Origin: Mycteria americana
Taxonomy: Eukaryota; Chordata; Aves; Ciconiiformes; Ciconiidae
Assembly (NCBI RefSeq): GCF_035582795.1
Contig: NC_134367.1
Location: 111,896,062-111,960,061, forward strand
Length of the DNA: 64,000 bases
Direction: 5' to 3'
This document shows positions 1 to 10,110 of this stretch, in pieces; position 1 is the first letter of the stretch, and every line of letters begins with the position of its first letter. The position numbers were made by a program, and so were the translations under genes. The notes under the pieces are model-generated. The model had not been told where the DNA came from and searched no databases. It saw nothing but the letters and a program-made list of their open reading frames with translations.

Positions 1-1130
1 TACAGGAAGCAGAGGTGGTATTGGGTCTAGTAAAAACTGATTTGGTGCTGTAAATGGCTTTAAAATATTTAGAACTTGTAACAGATATAACAGACCTTTA
101 ATGTTGGCTGTAAACCAGGAAATACACACTCTGTGGATAATTTATATAGTAATTACCTTCAGTTTTTACTGTGCACTTTTTAAAACTATGTTTTAATTTC
201 ATGTAATAACTTCAGATTTTGTATATTTTCAAATATGATTATGCATTAACAAATTTGGATCGGTGCAGTAGTTGTCTATTTTTGAGTTGTGTTAAATTGT
301 CGACATGTGTACATTCCTTTACTTGTTAATAACAGTTTAAAAATTAATTTTGAGACTTTTTTGGCCATGCAAGTTGTGCAGTTACTGTAAATGTCTTATT
401 CCTGTTCTCAGCCCTTTTGAATTAATTGGAATTGTGGCTTTAAATGATTTCTATAAATTAACACAAGTAAATGGGATCACTATTTTATTTTAGGCTGCAA
501 TAGGGGAAACTTTTGCTGCTTGTATTTGGCACTTTTGATTTTGAAGTGAAGAGCACAAATAGCTGAATTGGGATACTTCTATGAAATTGCTTTAAGCCCT
601 TACTTAGGCATTTTGTTTATATATATATACATATGTGTGTATATTGTTTGAAATAGCTGTTCAAAGCTAGAGGAAATTGTGATCCTAACTTGCCCCAAAG
701 GAGTGAAGCAATGTATGTGTGTAGAATAGATCAGCTTACTGTGTTCTCTTACAGTAAAGAAGAATATGAAATATGTAGAAGATTTAGACACTGAATTTGC
801 AAGAAGTCTTCATGGAATTAAGTCCTGATGGATTCACTGGGGGGAATGCACGGGGCTTTTCCTGTGTTTTGGGAAGTTTGTGAACTTTAGGCCTCTCCTA
901 AGATTTTTTTTTTTTAAGTGAAGTCTAATACCATGAGTTTTCACAGCATTGATTTTTTTTAATTATTTTTTTAATCAGATGCTGTGCTGCTCCACACTTT
1001 ACACTGATCTTCTGTTCCATAATTTGCATTATGGCACTTACTTGTCCCGTAAGGGTTTACACTGATAACAGCTGTGTTGATATGTATTATTAGTATGTAA
1101 TAATAAAATCAACTACACGAAACCAGCTTG
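1..1130 (+). other. Probable 3' UTR tail of an upstream + strand gene (PPP1R21 expected)
   Basis: This stretch is AT-rich, has no convincing long reading frame and ends shortly after an AATAAA hexamer at 1102-1107. That is how the 3' UTR of a + strand gene running in from the left would look. In tetrapods PPP1R21 lies directly upstream of STON1 in the same orientation, so it is the expected owner. I looked for the lysine/serine-rich C-terminus known for PPP1R21 (ending near GNSKKNKSR) and did not find it. The assignment therefore rests on synteny alone, and the coding part must lie outside the window. Confidence 0.4.
1102..1107 (+). terminator. Poly(A) signal AATAAA
   Basis: A canonical AATAAA lies in an AT-rich context and is followed within about 30 bases by a T-rich segment. 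It is a plausible end of the transcript entering from the left. No transcript evidence is available. Confidence 0.4.
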
Positions 1131-1619
1131 ACTTTTTTTCTTGATTCTGGTTATACAATGTGATATTGTGGTGAGAGGTTAACAGCTGTTCCTGGTGAGG
1201 TGAGCTTAAGTAATTAAACCAGTCTAGTTACTCTTAGTAGTGCTTCTCTTTGTTTGAGCCAGGCTGCATTTCTGTACCTAATGCTGCAGTGTGCGAAGTT
1301 GACCGAGTCCACATTAGCATTTCTCACCTTTTTGTCTGCTGAAAGGCAAACAAGCATCCTATCTGTATTGATTGCAACTGTGGGACTGTTCTGATACAGT
1401 TTTTCCTTTTAAAGACAAAATGGATGTGGTCATGAAACTGGAGAGGAGATGGGGAGAGTCTGCATGCTTTCTTACTAGCATCATGTTGAATTAAAAAGTA
1501 CATGGGTGGTGCTAAGGAGGGTTGAGAAGTGTTTACTTTCTCTCTAACCATTTATATTAAAGCAGATACAGCTTCAACTGTGTTTCAATTAGGGTTGGAA
1601 GCTAATTGCTTTCTTCCAG

Positions 1620-2080
1620 TTCTTTTGAAGCTGCCTTTTCTGAGGACTTTCATCTTGCACTGAAGGTACTAATTTATCTTATTTTAATTCTCTGGATCAC
1701 ATTGCTGAACTTCTTACTAATGCTACTTCTCATAGGTGGCTGCATTCAGAAAAAGGCTTTGCTTATGCCATTTTTGAAAGGCATAAGTAAAAATATGCTT
1801 TGAAGATTGAGTGTTTAAAAATGTGCATAAAAAAGTTAAATGTATCTGTTATCTCAAATTGTTTTTACAACAGAGCATACCCCCAACATCAAAACTGGAA
1901 TTAGTATAGAATGTATAGACATTTAGGTACAATTCCAATGTATGTTAGTTTATCAGCATTTTTTCCTTGCAGTATCTATTTGGAAATGTATTTGCCTCGC
2001 CAATCAGCAGTAAACATGGTCAGGAAGAGAAAATTTTGATCACTCAAGCTGCCTTCAGTTTTTCAAGGAAATGTTTTCAA
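1620..2080 (+). other. Weak exon-like pair (1620-1665 and 1973-2080)
   Basis: Two open blocks are flanked by splice-like sites: acceptor CTTCCAG before 1620 and donor GTACTA after 1665; acceptor CCTTGCAG before 1973 and donor GTAAGT after 2080. The first leaves in phase 0 and the second enters and leaves in phase 0, so they join in one frame of 51 codons, starting SFEAAFSEDF and ending SFSRKCFQ. I do not recognise the peptide. Short open blocks with splice-like edges arise by chance in AT-rich DNA, so this is only a candidate. It could also belong to a non-coding transcript. Confidence 0.15.
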
Positions 2081-4316
2081 GTAAGTTCCAGACAATCGTA
2101 AACTATCAATACACAAAAATAGAATTGGGGGTAAAAAAAATTTAAAACAGTATTTTGGATACTGTTGTAGTAATGCTGTGAAGGGGCATAGTATATTACA
2201 TTTAACTCAGTGGCATTAGAAACTGGAACAAGTGGAAAGGCCCAACTAGCTTGTGCTTATCCACTAACCAGGTGGTTCTGAATCAGTTTCTGAATATCTC
2301 AAATGCTCTTAAATATCTAAACTTACTGAATAATGCTATGCCATTAAAAGGCTGAAAGTTGTCTTCAACATTGCAGTGAAGAATTCAACTTTGAGACAAA
2401 GTCTTCCAGAAGTATGAATTTGAACTAGTGTCTATACAAAATGGTCTGTGCAGATTAGTATGCAATGCACAAAATATGGGCAAAGAAATTGTACTAATAC
2501 TGGAATTAATGTTCAAAAATTTACTTGACTTCCTAGTTGATTAATCAGGAAACTAATGACCAACTGTTGTAAATTAGGAAAATCTTTAGAACAATACAGT
2601 GTAAAACCAGGGTTAAAGAAAAATCCTAATGCTAGTTAATTTTTTTTAATGGACAGTTCATTGTAACACAAGTTTTTAAAGCATTTTTAGAGTGCTTAAT
2701 TCATTTCTCCATAATGCTGGGAACCTCATGAATAATCTCTCATACTCATGAATAAGTGACCAATTCAGATAACAGCACTATTTCATATTAAGGGTTTTAA
2801 TAACTGGATCTTCAAAAATTCTTTCTGAACTTTGTTTTAAACCTATACTAATGCTTTCAAAGACTTCAAAATGTTTAGCTATCCTAGATTTCTGAAAATA
2901 CATCCCCAGTAACTATTCTGTGTGTTCAAAATAAATATTTGCTATAACCAAGAATGAATTTAACTTCAAGGTTGCCCTCTTAAGAACTACTGCTTCATGA
3001 GTTTTGAAAGTACCCAAGAAGCACCAAATACATTGGCTGTTTTAAAAGGCCTTAAGCTCTTATAGGTAAGAGGTTTCCCTGCCTGAAAGATTAACTTCTG
3101 AAACAGGAGTCTTAGGCTGACATAGTCATAAACTGTGCAAGGGTGTTATCTCATTGCTGTTTAAACAATGATGTGGTTATTTTCAATTGTTACACACATA
3201 ACTGTACCTCTGCGATTTAAATAGTGATCATCTTAAGTGTTGACTTTAAAACGGTGGTGTCTGATGTCTTTTGCTAATTCCTTCAGATTAAGTCTGAACC
3301 AGCTCAACACTTCAATAATAGTGGTGCCAGGATCTCTTCACGCTAGGTGTGATCTAGTAGCACTCCAAGCAGCATCAGTATCAAAACTGAAACACTTTGC
3401 TTTCCCATCTTTGTTGAAATGCATTGGCTATTTATAAAGGGTATTCTCCCTTTCTACCTTTCACTTCTAACTTGTACTTGGAATCCAGTTGCTTTTTCTA
3501 CTCTAGCTTCCATCCCTGACAGATGAGTTGAATTTTTGGTGGGGAAATGTCTTTGGCCCAGCATGTTTCCTTTGGGCACAGCAGGGGCCCGTCACTCTTC
3601 AACAGTGCTCACTACAACTCCAGAGAACAGATTTGCTCAGACATCCAAGGCATCAGTTGCAAACAAGAAGGGACGTAAGCTTTTTATCCACGTATCACCT
3701 ATCATGAGGCTAGAGAAGTTATTAGTAAATAACTAATTTGAGCAATGTGAATGCTTTTTTTTATATAGATCAAATGATATATTAAACTTTGGAGAACCAT
3801 CTGGCCCTGTAAACTGGGCAAACCTGTTGTTCTTTAATACAGTATGTATGTAAGGTAATTTGAGAGCACTATCTTAGCAACAGCAGGGTCATAATAAAAA
3901 TAAAGCTTAGTGCAGTAAAAAATTGTAATTGTTACCAGAGGTCTGATTACTTCCTCCCACAAAGGCTAGATGTCACTTTATTAAGAACGCTTGTTCTGTC
4001 TTATTCTGCATTTTCTGCTTCTGTTACTACTTGCGGTATTATTCAGCAGTGAATTAAAACCATGTTTGTTTAGAAGAGGCCATGTTTGCCCCAATTCCTG
4101 AATATTTCTTTTAATGACACAGTTAAAAACTCTCTGTAACTACACTTGGGTCTGCAGAACTGCTAGCTTGGTTACAGATGGGGAGAGAGGAGAGCTTTTG
4201 GGGACCTTTATAAACAAGGCCTGATTGGGGCTATGAAATCCACCACATGCAAACTTGCCTGGGGGCAGTTCTCATTGTCTGCCTCTGCTGTGTGTGTAGG
4301 CAGCTTTAGACACGTC

Positions 4317-4351
4317 AATGCTAATTCAGAATCAAATGCTAATTCAGAATC
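4317..4351. repeat. Two-copy tandem duplication, period 18
   Basis: The 17-base unit AATGCTAATTCAGAATC occurs twice, one base apart. It is a small local duplication with no visible function. Confidence 0.7.
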
Positions 4352-7300
4352 TGCTGCTTACAGAAGCTTCGAGTGCCAATACTTGCTTTGCTGCAATACC
4401 GAGGTTACGTAGTTGAGCCGCAAAATAAGCAGCATATATGATTCTTACAGGGCTTAACTTGCATGGCAAGCTCTCATGCTAACAGTCCTATAAGAATTCT
4501 AGTTTTAAACTTTTTATATGTGAAATTGCACGATAACAGCAGAAATCATACTTTATTTGTACTGGTTTTAACTCTAATTTACCCTGTAAGTGCAAAACTT
4601 TATAAACTGATGAGGTCTTACCCAAGGAAGTAGCCTTTGAAATCCAGGCCTGGTGTCAAAGTTGTATTTGTGGCCTTCCATAAACAACACAGCTTGGTCC
4701 TGAGAAGAGTTAAAACTACAACATTAAAGAGTCCAGGTAATTTTCAGTCCCTTTAAGCACTATGGATTCTTTCATGAATTGACTTGGAAGCTAGTCTGTG
4801 GTGGCATGTAGCTTCTTGCAAACTTTCTCTGTATAAAGTTCATTGCTTCTGAAATGAGTATGGGAGAACCTTAAATCTCCATGCACCCCCCTTTCTACTA
4901 CAAAAAAAGAGTTCATCCTTGTCTGCCCTCCCACTGAAGCTTCAAGTTTCCTTCCTCTCAGACTTAGAAGGCTTCAATTTGTGCTCAAATAGTAAATGCA
5001 GAACACTTTACTCAAGAAAAAATATTTTAATGAAGTTATTAGCTTGAAAAAGCCTGAACTGAGAACTTCAGTGCGGTTTCATTAACTGCAGCCTTTGGCA
5101 TAAGGAACAGCTGTAATACTGGACTTGGTGCTGCACCCCTTACGTGCCTTCTACTTAATTGACTGTCAACGTGCATATCGTATATGCAGTGTCAGACACA
5201 GCAAATATTCTCCTTGAGAGAGGGGGAATCAGTTTTACCAAAAGTTTCTTTTGAGATCTGGAAAGTCTGGTTTATTTTCAGTCCAAACAAGTAGACAAGA
5301 ACAAGTTTCTCTTAGATTATCGGCCTAGCCCAGAAGTCAAGAGCATTTGAAGACAACAAGCACTCAATCTCTCACAAAAGGAATATGAGTATGCTAACTT
5401 TCTGTAACCAATTTATATGTAGTGAGTACACAGTACTCAACTAGTGAATATACTAAACTTGTGAGGTGTTTTTAATAGCAATAGTACTGAGTGAAAAATG
5501 AATTTATTAAATGAGAGGGAGAGAAGAATTTGACTTACTTTTGTGTTTTGGTTTGAATTCTCAGTTAAGATGGACTTTTGCAGAAATTTGCTAAAACAAA
5601 AGGCAAAGTAGTAGAGCAAAGAATTAAAATAAGTCTAGAAAGGAGTACTCTTCTGTCTCGAATTAAGAATATTTGGTTCTAGTGAGATATGAACTGACAG
5701 GTTTCACTTTTGACAAAATAGTCACAAACAGTAAACATTTTATAAAAAGGGTAATATACTGCAAATCATGTTAAGATCAACATAAATACAGTCAGCAATG
5801 TAAACTGACTTTGTTGGCATTGTAAAATGTTGAATGAGTTTAATAACTGCCTGTAGCAATACTGTATCTTTGTGAAATGCGATTTACAGTAGAAATAATA
5901 GTTCTAATTTGTTCTGCATATGCTATTCGTTAAAGTCAAATTATATTAAGGACTTTTAAATCTCCGTATCAGAATTTTTTTTCCCCTCTGCTGCCTGAGT
6001 TTATATTACACTGAATTATTTTGGAGGAAGAGAAAATGATAGCAGAATTTACTGGAGAAGAACAGTCTTGTCTTGAAAATGTATACACTTGTCTGAGCAA
6101 AGGAAAAATCTGATCTATTTTTAGACAAATGCTGACCTTGTTAAGGAGCTATGAGAAATTAATACCCTTCCCACTTGAAAACCATTGGAAAGCGCTAATG
6201 TGGAAGCTAACAGGCAAAAAGATTTATTGAATGTTGTGCAGGAGTACATGGGAGTCTGAAGGACTCATTTTGGAGCGTGTAGAAAATATTAGAAAGTATT
6301 TCTAATTTCCTGGTATTTTGGTGAAACACGAGGTACTGATCCTCCCATGCCCTCTGCCAAGAGGTTGGGTGTGGCCTGGGAGAAGGCAGAAGACTCACTG
6401 GGATGGAATTCCAGAGGGAAGAGGTTGGGATCAGGTTCTGGCACCTCCGGGGCTACGTGCTGGGATGAGGGTGGCACGCGGAGCTACCTGACCCCGTGCT
6501 TGCTGGGGCTGCTGCTTTGCGATCTGAGCCTGGAGGCCTCAGGTTGGCAGTGCTGAAGAAACACACTTAAAGAGAGAAAAATGGAAATGTAACTATTCAC
6601 TGGTTTGCAAGTTACAGATTAAATTATGGTGAAAGAATTCCAGCAGAAAAGACTACTCCCCTTTCTTTCCACTTTCCTGTCTGTGTCAGAGATCCTCAAA
6701 GCCTTCCTCTGTGATCCTTATGCGATATTGAGATGGAAACATGAACAACAGCAAGATTCCGTCAGAAGCTGGCAGGTAACAAGCTCGCAAGTGAAATTAT
6801 GTATTATCAATGTAAAATTCATTGGGAACATAATTTTAACAACCACTATCTTACCTGGTTTGAAATGATAAACACTCATGAACAAAGACCTGGCTAACTA
6901 TATTGGGCACTGGATTTTTTTTTTTAATTAAGATAATAAAAATGGAATTTTTTAAACTAAGAATGGCCAATTTTTTTCCTAGTGCAATTCTTGTAATGGC
7001 ATTAAGCTTCCAGAAGAATTTATTAGTAGGGAAAACTGTATTGAACACTTCTATTGCAAACGCAGACAGCTGGAGCCTGAATACTGTTTCCCATGCATAG
7101 AGCAAAGAAGTTAAGATTGCTTAATTTTCAGAGAAGACATAAGAAAACTTTTCAAAGAAGTTAGGTAGGACAAAAGAAAGCAATTTACAAAAGCACATCC
7201 CTCCTTACTCTCTTTAAAATACAAGGAAAATTTCAACAACACTAAAAAGCAGTGGAGCTAAAATGGACGGATGATGCTTTACAAAGAATTTTGGGTGCAT

Positions 7301-9354
7301 TACACAAGAAACCGGAGCTCACCACTGCAAGTGAGCTATTGCGGGTATCGATAGCTTTTCATAGGGGCAGTTCGAGTATCTGCAGTCCCTGGCAGCTCTG
7401 CTCCATGCCCCTGGGACTGCTCTAGAGGGTTTTATAGGTGGTTACCCCCTCTTCCTCTTCATCCTACCCATTCTATCTATGTGCGTTGTCCTTTTAGGAG
7501 CAGACTTTGTGCGTGGTACCTTGTCACCTCTGGTAGGTGCACTCTAGAGATGCCCAGTGTAATGGATAAGAAGGAATTTCTATTATTTAAGATAATATGA
7601 CTGTATTGTCCTGTTGGTAATTAAGCCATTTTCCAAGCCTTGTGCTATATGTCTTTGGAGGAACTCCTATCTCCAGAGGAACTTTGAAGCATGAGGTAAC
7701 CTGTCCTCTCTTGGAGCTGGGAGGTGTTTGCTCTGAGAGGGCTCTGCAGAGGGTGAACAGAGGGCAAGACGTGGTCTGGACTTGGTCTTCCCGCATTGCA
7801 GCTTGGTCTTTCTATAGCTGTGCTGGTTTTTAGGAAGGCTTAGCAATTTTGATGGCCTACCTTGAAGAAAAAGAAGTGATGCTTTACAAAGATCTGCAGG
7901 GTGTTGTTGGAAATGCTGTCCTTCAGCGCTGACAGAAATCTTTGCTGTCTCGTGCTTTTCAGAGCCACTGCTCATCCCACCTCAATGCCATTGAATTTAC
8001 TGGAGCCCACCTCAACTCAATTTCCAGAAAAGCCTGTCTGCTTTGGCATGACTTCCCGACAACGTAAGAACATGTAAAGCCATCTCACCAGCTTCTCACC
8101 CCATGGAAAATCAGCCTTAGCTCACCTCTGTCACGTGGCAGTGCCTTGTATCCTCACCGGAGGCTGCCAGTATGCTTCCTCCAAGCGGCCCCCATCTCCT
8201 TAAAACAGTGGTAGCTCACCTCTGAATCTCCCAGTCTTTCTGTAGCTTGCCCTTCCTCACCCCTCTGACTGCAACTCATGTTCTCTTACTCTTGAGGACA
8301 ATGGTAACAGATTTTTCTGGCTGGTCCTCTACCCATGAAGTTCTTTCCCAAGGGTTGAGTCTCATCTTCATTAAAGCACAGGTACTTTTTTTTTTTTTGT
8401 CTTTGAGGTGTCCCTTTCCTGGGGCATGAACATTTGGACACCAAGAAATCCTCTGCCCTTTTTTGGACAGCGCTTGCCCTTTTGGAGGCAGGAAGATTGA
8501 TACTGCAGAGAAGGACATGGCTATTCCTACACAACTTAGAAAATCACCCTGGCTTAAGGTCTTCTAAGAGACCAGCACGTTTATATATCCGATATAAGCT
8601 AAATGGCTGTGGAGTTCTAGCCAGGCTTTCCAGCCAGCACAGTGCTACCAGAGAGACATCTAGGAAGGGTACGCGGCTGCAGAGAGTGATCCTGGAGTCC
8701 TTGGCCTCGTTAGAGGCGTGAGGCTCCTCCAGAGGAAACTCTTTTGGAGGAGAAGCCAGCTTAGGAAGGAACGAATTGAAGCTCTTCCCAGGAAGTGTTG
8801 TCCTTTGAGCTCTGTCCTTTGGGCCGTCAAAGACGTTGTCTATCCCCACTCTTGTCCATCTTCATTTCCTCACCTCTTGGCTGCTTGCGGGATGAGCTCT
8901 GCCCTTTCCCAACTTCAGGAGAGGCAGGACAGGCCTGTTGGTACCCTACGGACATAGTCACGACCAAACGTGGACACAAAGTCGCCTTAACTATACTTAC
9001 TAGTAAGAAACTTCCCTCTGCTGCTGTAGCTCCCATGACCACCGAACTGCAATCTCCTTTTCATCACGCGTTTTCTCCCCTGCTTTCTGCATTTCGTCGG
9101 CTTCGTAGCCGCTTGGGTAACTCCCTTACTTCTCGTTTAGGTGCAGCTTAAGCCGAATACGCTGGAAGCGCTCCTCAGCGCTGCTCTAAGCGAAGGCTGC
9201 GAAGCGCTTCGAGAGAGCTCGGTAGTATTTGCCGCACCTATCGCGATTTGTACGTGTCTCGCTGGTTAGTAAAAGTCGGTGACCGTCAGCCCCGGAGATG
9301 CCGTACGCTGCCACAGCAACTACAACAGCGAGGGGAAATTGGGCGGGGCGGCGG

Positions 9355-9399
9355 GGCGGGGCGGCGGGGCGGGGCTTCGCCCCGCCCCGCCGCCCCGCC
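9355..9399. repeat. GC-only 21-bp perfect hairpin with TTC loop
   Basis: The arms at 9355-9375 and 9379-9399 are perfect reverse complements made only of G and C, around the 3-base loop TTC at 9376-9378. They are built from GGGGC/GGC boxes, so the same bases are also Sp1 sites and, on the G strand, a G-quadruplex candidate. If transcription starts upstream of it, the 5' UTR would carry an extremely stable stem. Confidence 0.85.
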
Positions 9400-9462
9400 G
9401 CCCCGCCCCGCCGCCGCCCGCCCGGTGCCGGCTGCTGCCTCCCCCGCCGGCGGGCGGTCCCC

Positions 9463-9490
9463 ATGGCGGCGCCGAGACGGTGACTGGCGG
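9463..9490 (+). other. STON1: Non-coding first exon of STON1 (3' part) with a six-codon uORF
   Basis: The exon ends at 9490 before donor GTAAGG. Its 5' end cannot be fixed from sequence. The ATG at 9463 sits in a good initiation context and opens MAAPRR, closing with TGA at 9481-9483, just inside the exon. Because exon 2 adds its own short uORF, initiation at the STON1 start probably needs leaky scanning or reinitiation. The exon assignment is inferred from the CpG island and the donor; splicing to exon 2 has not been seen. Confidence 0.6.
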
Positions 9491-9712
9491 GTAAGGAGAG
9501 GCCCGGGGGTCGGGAACGGGGCGGGGGGGCCGCCGGTTCTGCCCCGGGGGGAGGCTGCTCGCGGGGAGCGGGGCGGGGGGAGGCGGAGGGGGGGCTCCGC
9601 GCCCCGTCAGGAGTGGAATTTTCCCGGGAGTTGAGGCGCAGCCCAGAAGTCCCGGCGTGAAACGGGCCGGTGGATGGGGCGGCTTTGTTTTGGTTTAGGA
9701 ACAGGAGTGAGT

Positions 9713-9733
9713 AAAAAAAAAAAAAAAAAAAAA
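9713..9733. repeat. Poly(A) run, 21 bases
   Basis: An uninterrupted A21 run lies directly before the pyrimidine tract in STON1 intron 1. Confidence 0.9.
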
Positions 9734-9737
9734 TTGG

Positions 9738-10110
9738 CTCTTTCTTCTTTTCCTCTTTTTTTCTTTTCCTCTGTTCCTCTGGTTTTCCTTTTCCTCTTTT
9801 TTCTTTTCCTCTTCCTTTCTCTTTTCCTCTTTTCCTCTTGTTTTCCTCTTTTTTCTTTTCCTTTTTCTTTTTCTTTTCCTCTTTTTCCTCTTTTTTCTTT
9901 TCCTTTTTTTTTCTTTTCCTCTTTTCTGCTTTTTTCTTTTCTGCTTTCTTTTTCTTTTTCTTTTCCTCTTTTTCTCTTTATTTTCTTTTTCTCTTCTCTT
10001 TCCTTCTTTTTTGTCTTTTTTCTTCTTTATCTTTTTTCTTTTTCTCTCTTTCTTTCTTTCTCTCTCTTTCTTACAACTTTATTTCCCCCCCCCCCTTCTC
10101 TTTTTTTTTT
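9738..10110. repeat. Near-pure pyrimidine tract (TTTTCCTC-like), about 370 bases
   Basis: The + strand is almost only T and C, built from variants of TTTTCCTC and TTTTTC, and ends in a C11 run followed by T-rich sequence near 10110. Only scattered purines interrupt it. It lies 250 bases inside STON1 intron 1, next to the promoter. Long polypurine/polypyrimidine mirror tracts of this type can adopt triplex (H-DNA) forms and are length-variable. The 149-codon phenylalanine-rich open frame across it is a by-product of the repeat. Confidence 0.9.

Larger units (their letters stand above)
1131..9090. other. Intergenic DNA upstream of STON1
   Basis: This is AT-rich, single-copy-looking sequence without a recognised gene. 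It holds a short imperfect tandem duplication (17-base unit at 4317-4333 and 4335-4351), scattered AATAAA hexamers (for example near 3897) and two weak exon-like blocks at 1620-1665 and 1973-2080, listed separately. From about 7.3 kb the base composition becomes more GC-rich toward the STON1 CpG island. The many short open frames here overlap on both strands and none resembles a known protein. Confidence 0.6.
9091..9710 (+). promoter_or_regulatory. STON1: CpG-island promoter of STON1
   Basis: CpG density rises sharply from about 9.1 kb and peaks at 9340-9620, with many GGGGCGGGGC Sp1/KLF-type boxes. The island ends in a consensus 5' splice site (GGCGG followed by GTAAGG at 9491), which marks the end of a first exon. 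The only + strand gene downstream before 43 kb is STON1, whose coding exon begins with its own acceptor at 21086. In mammals STON1 also has a non-coding first exon. No TATA box is obvious, so initiation is probably dispersed. Confidence 0.75.

Noticed and set aside
9248-9634. Several open frames of 60-128 codons in the STON1 CpG island
   Set aside because: They are Arg/Gly/Ala/Pro-rich by-products of the GC repeats, overlap on both strands, and cross the exon 1 donor.
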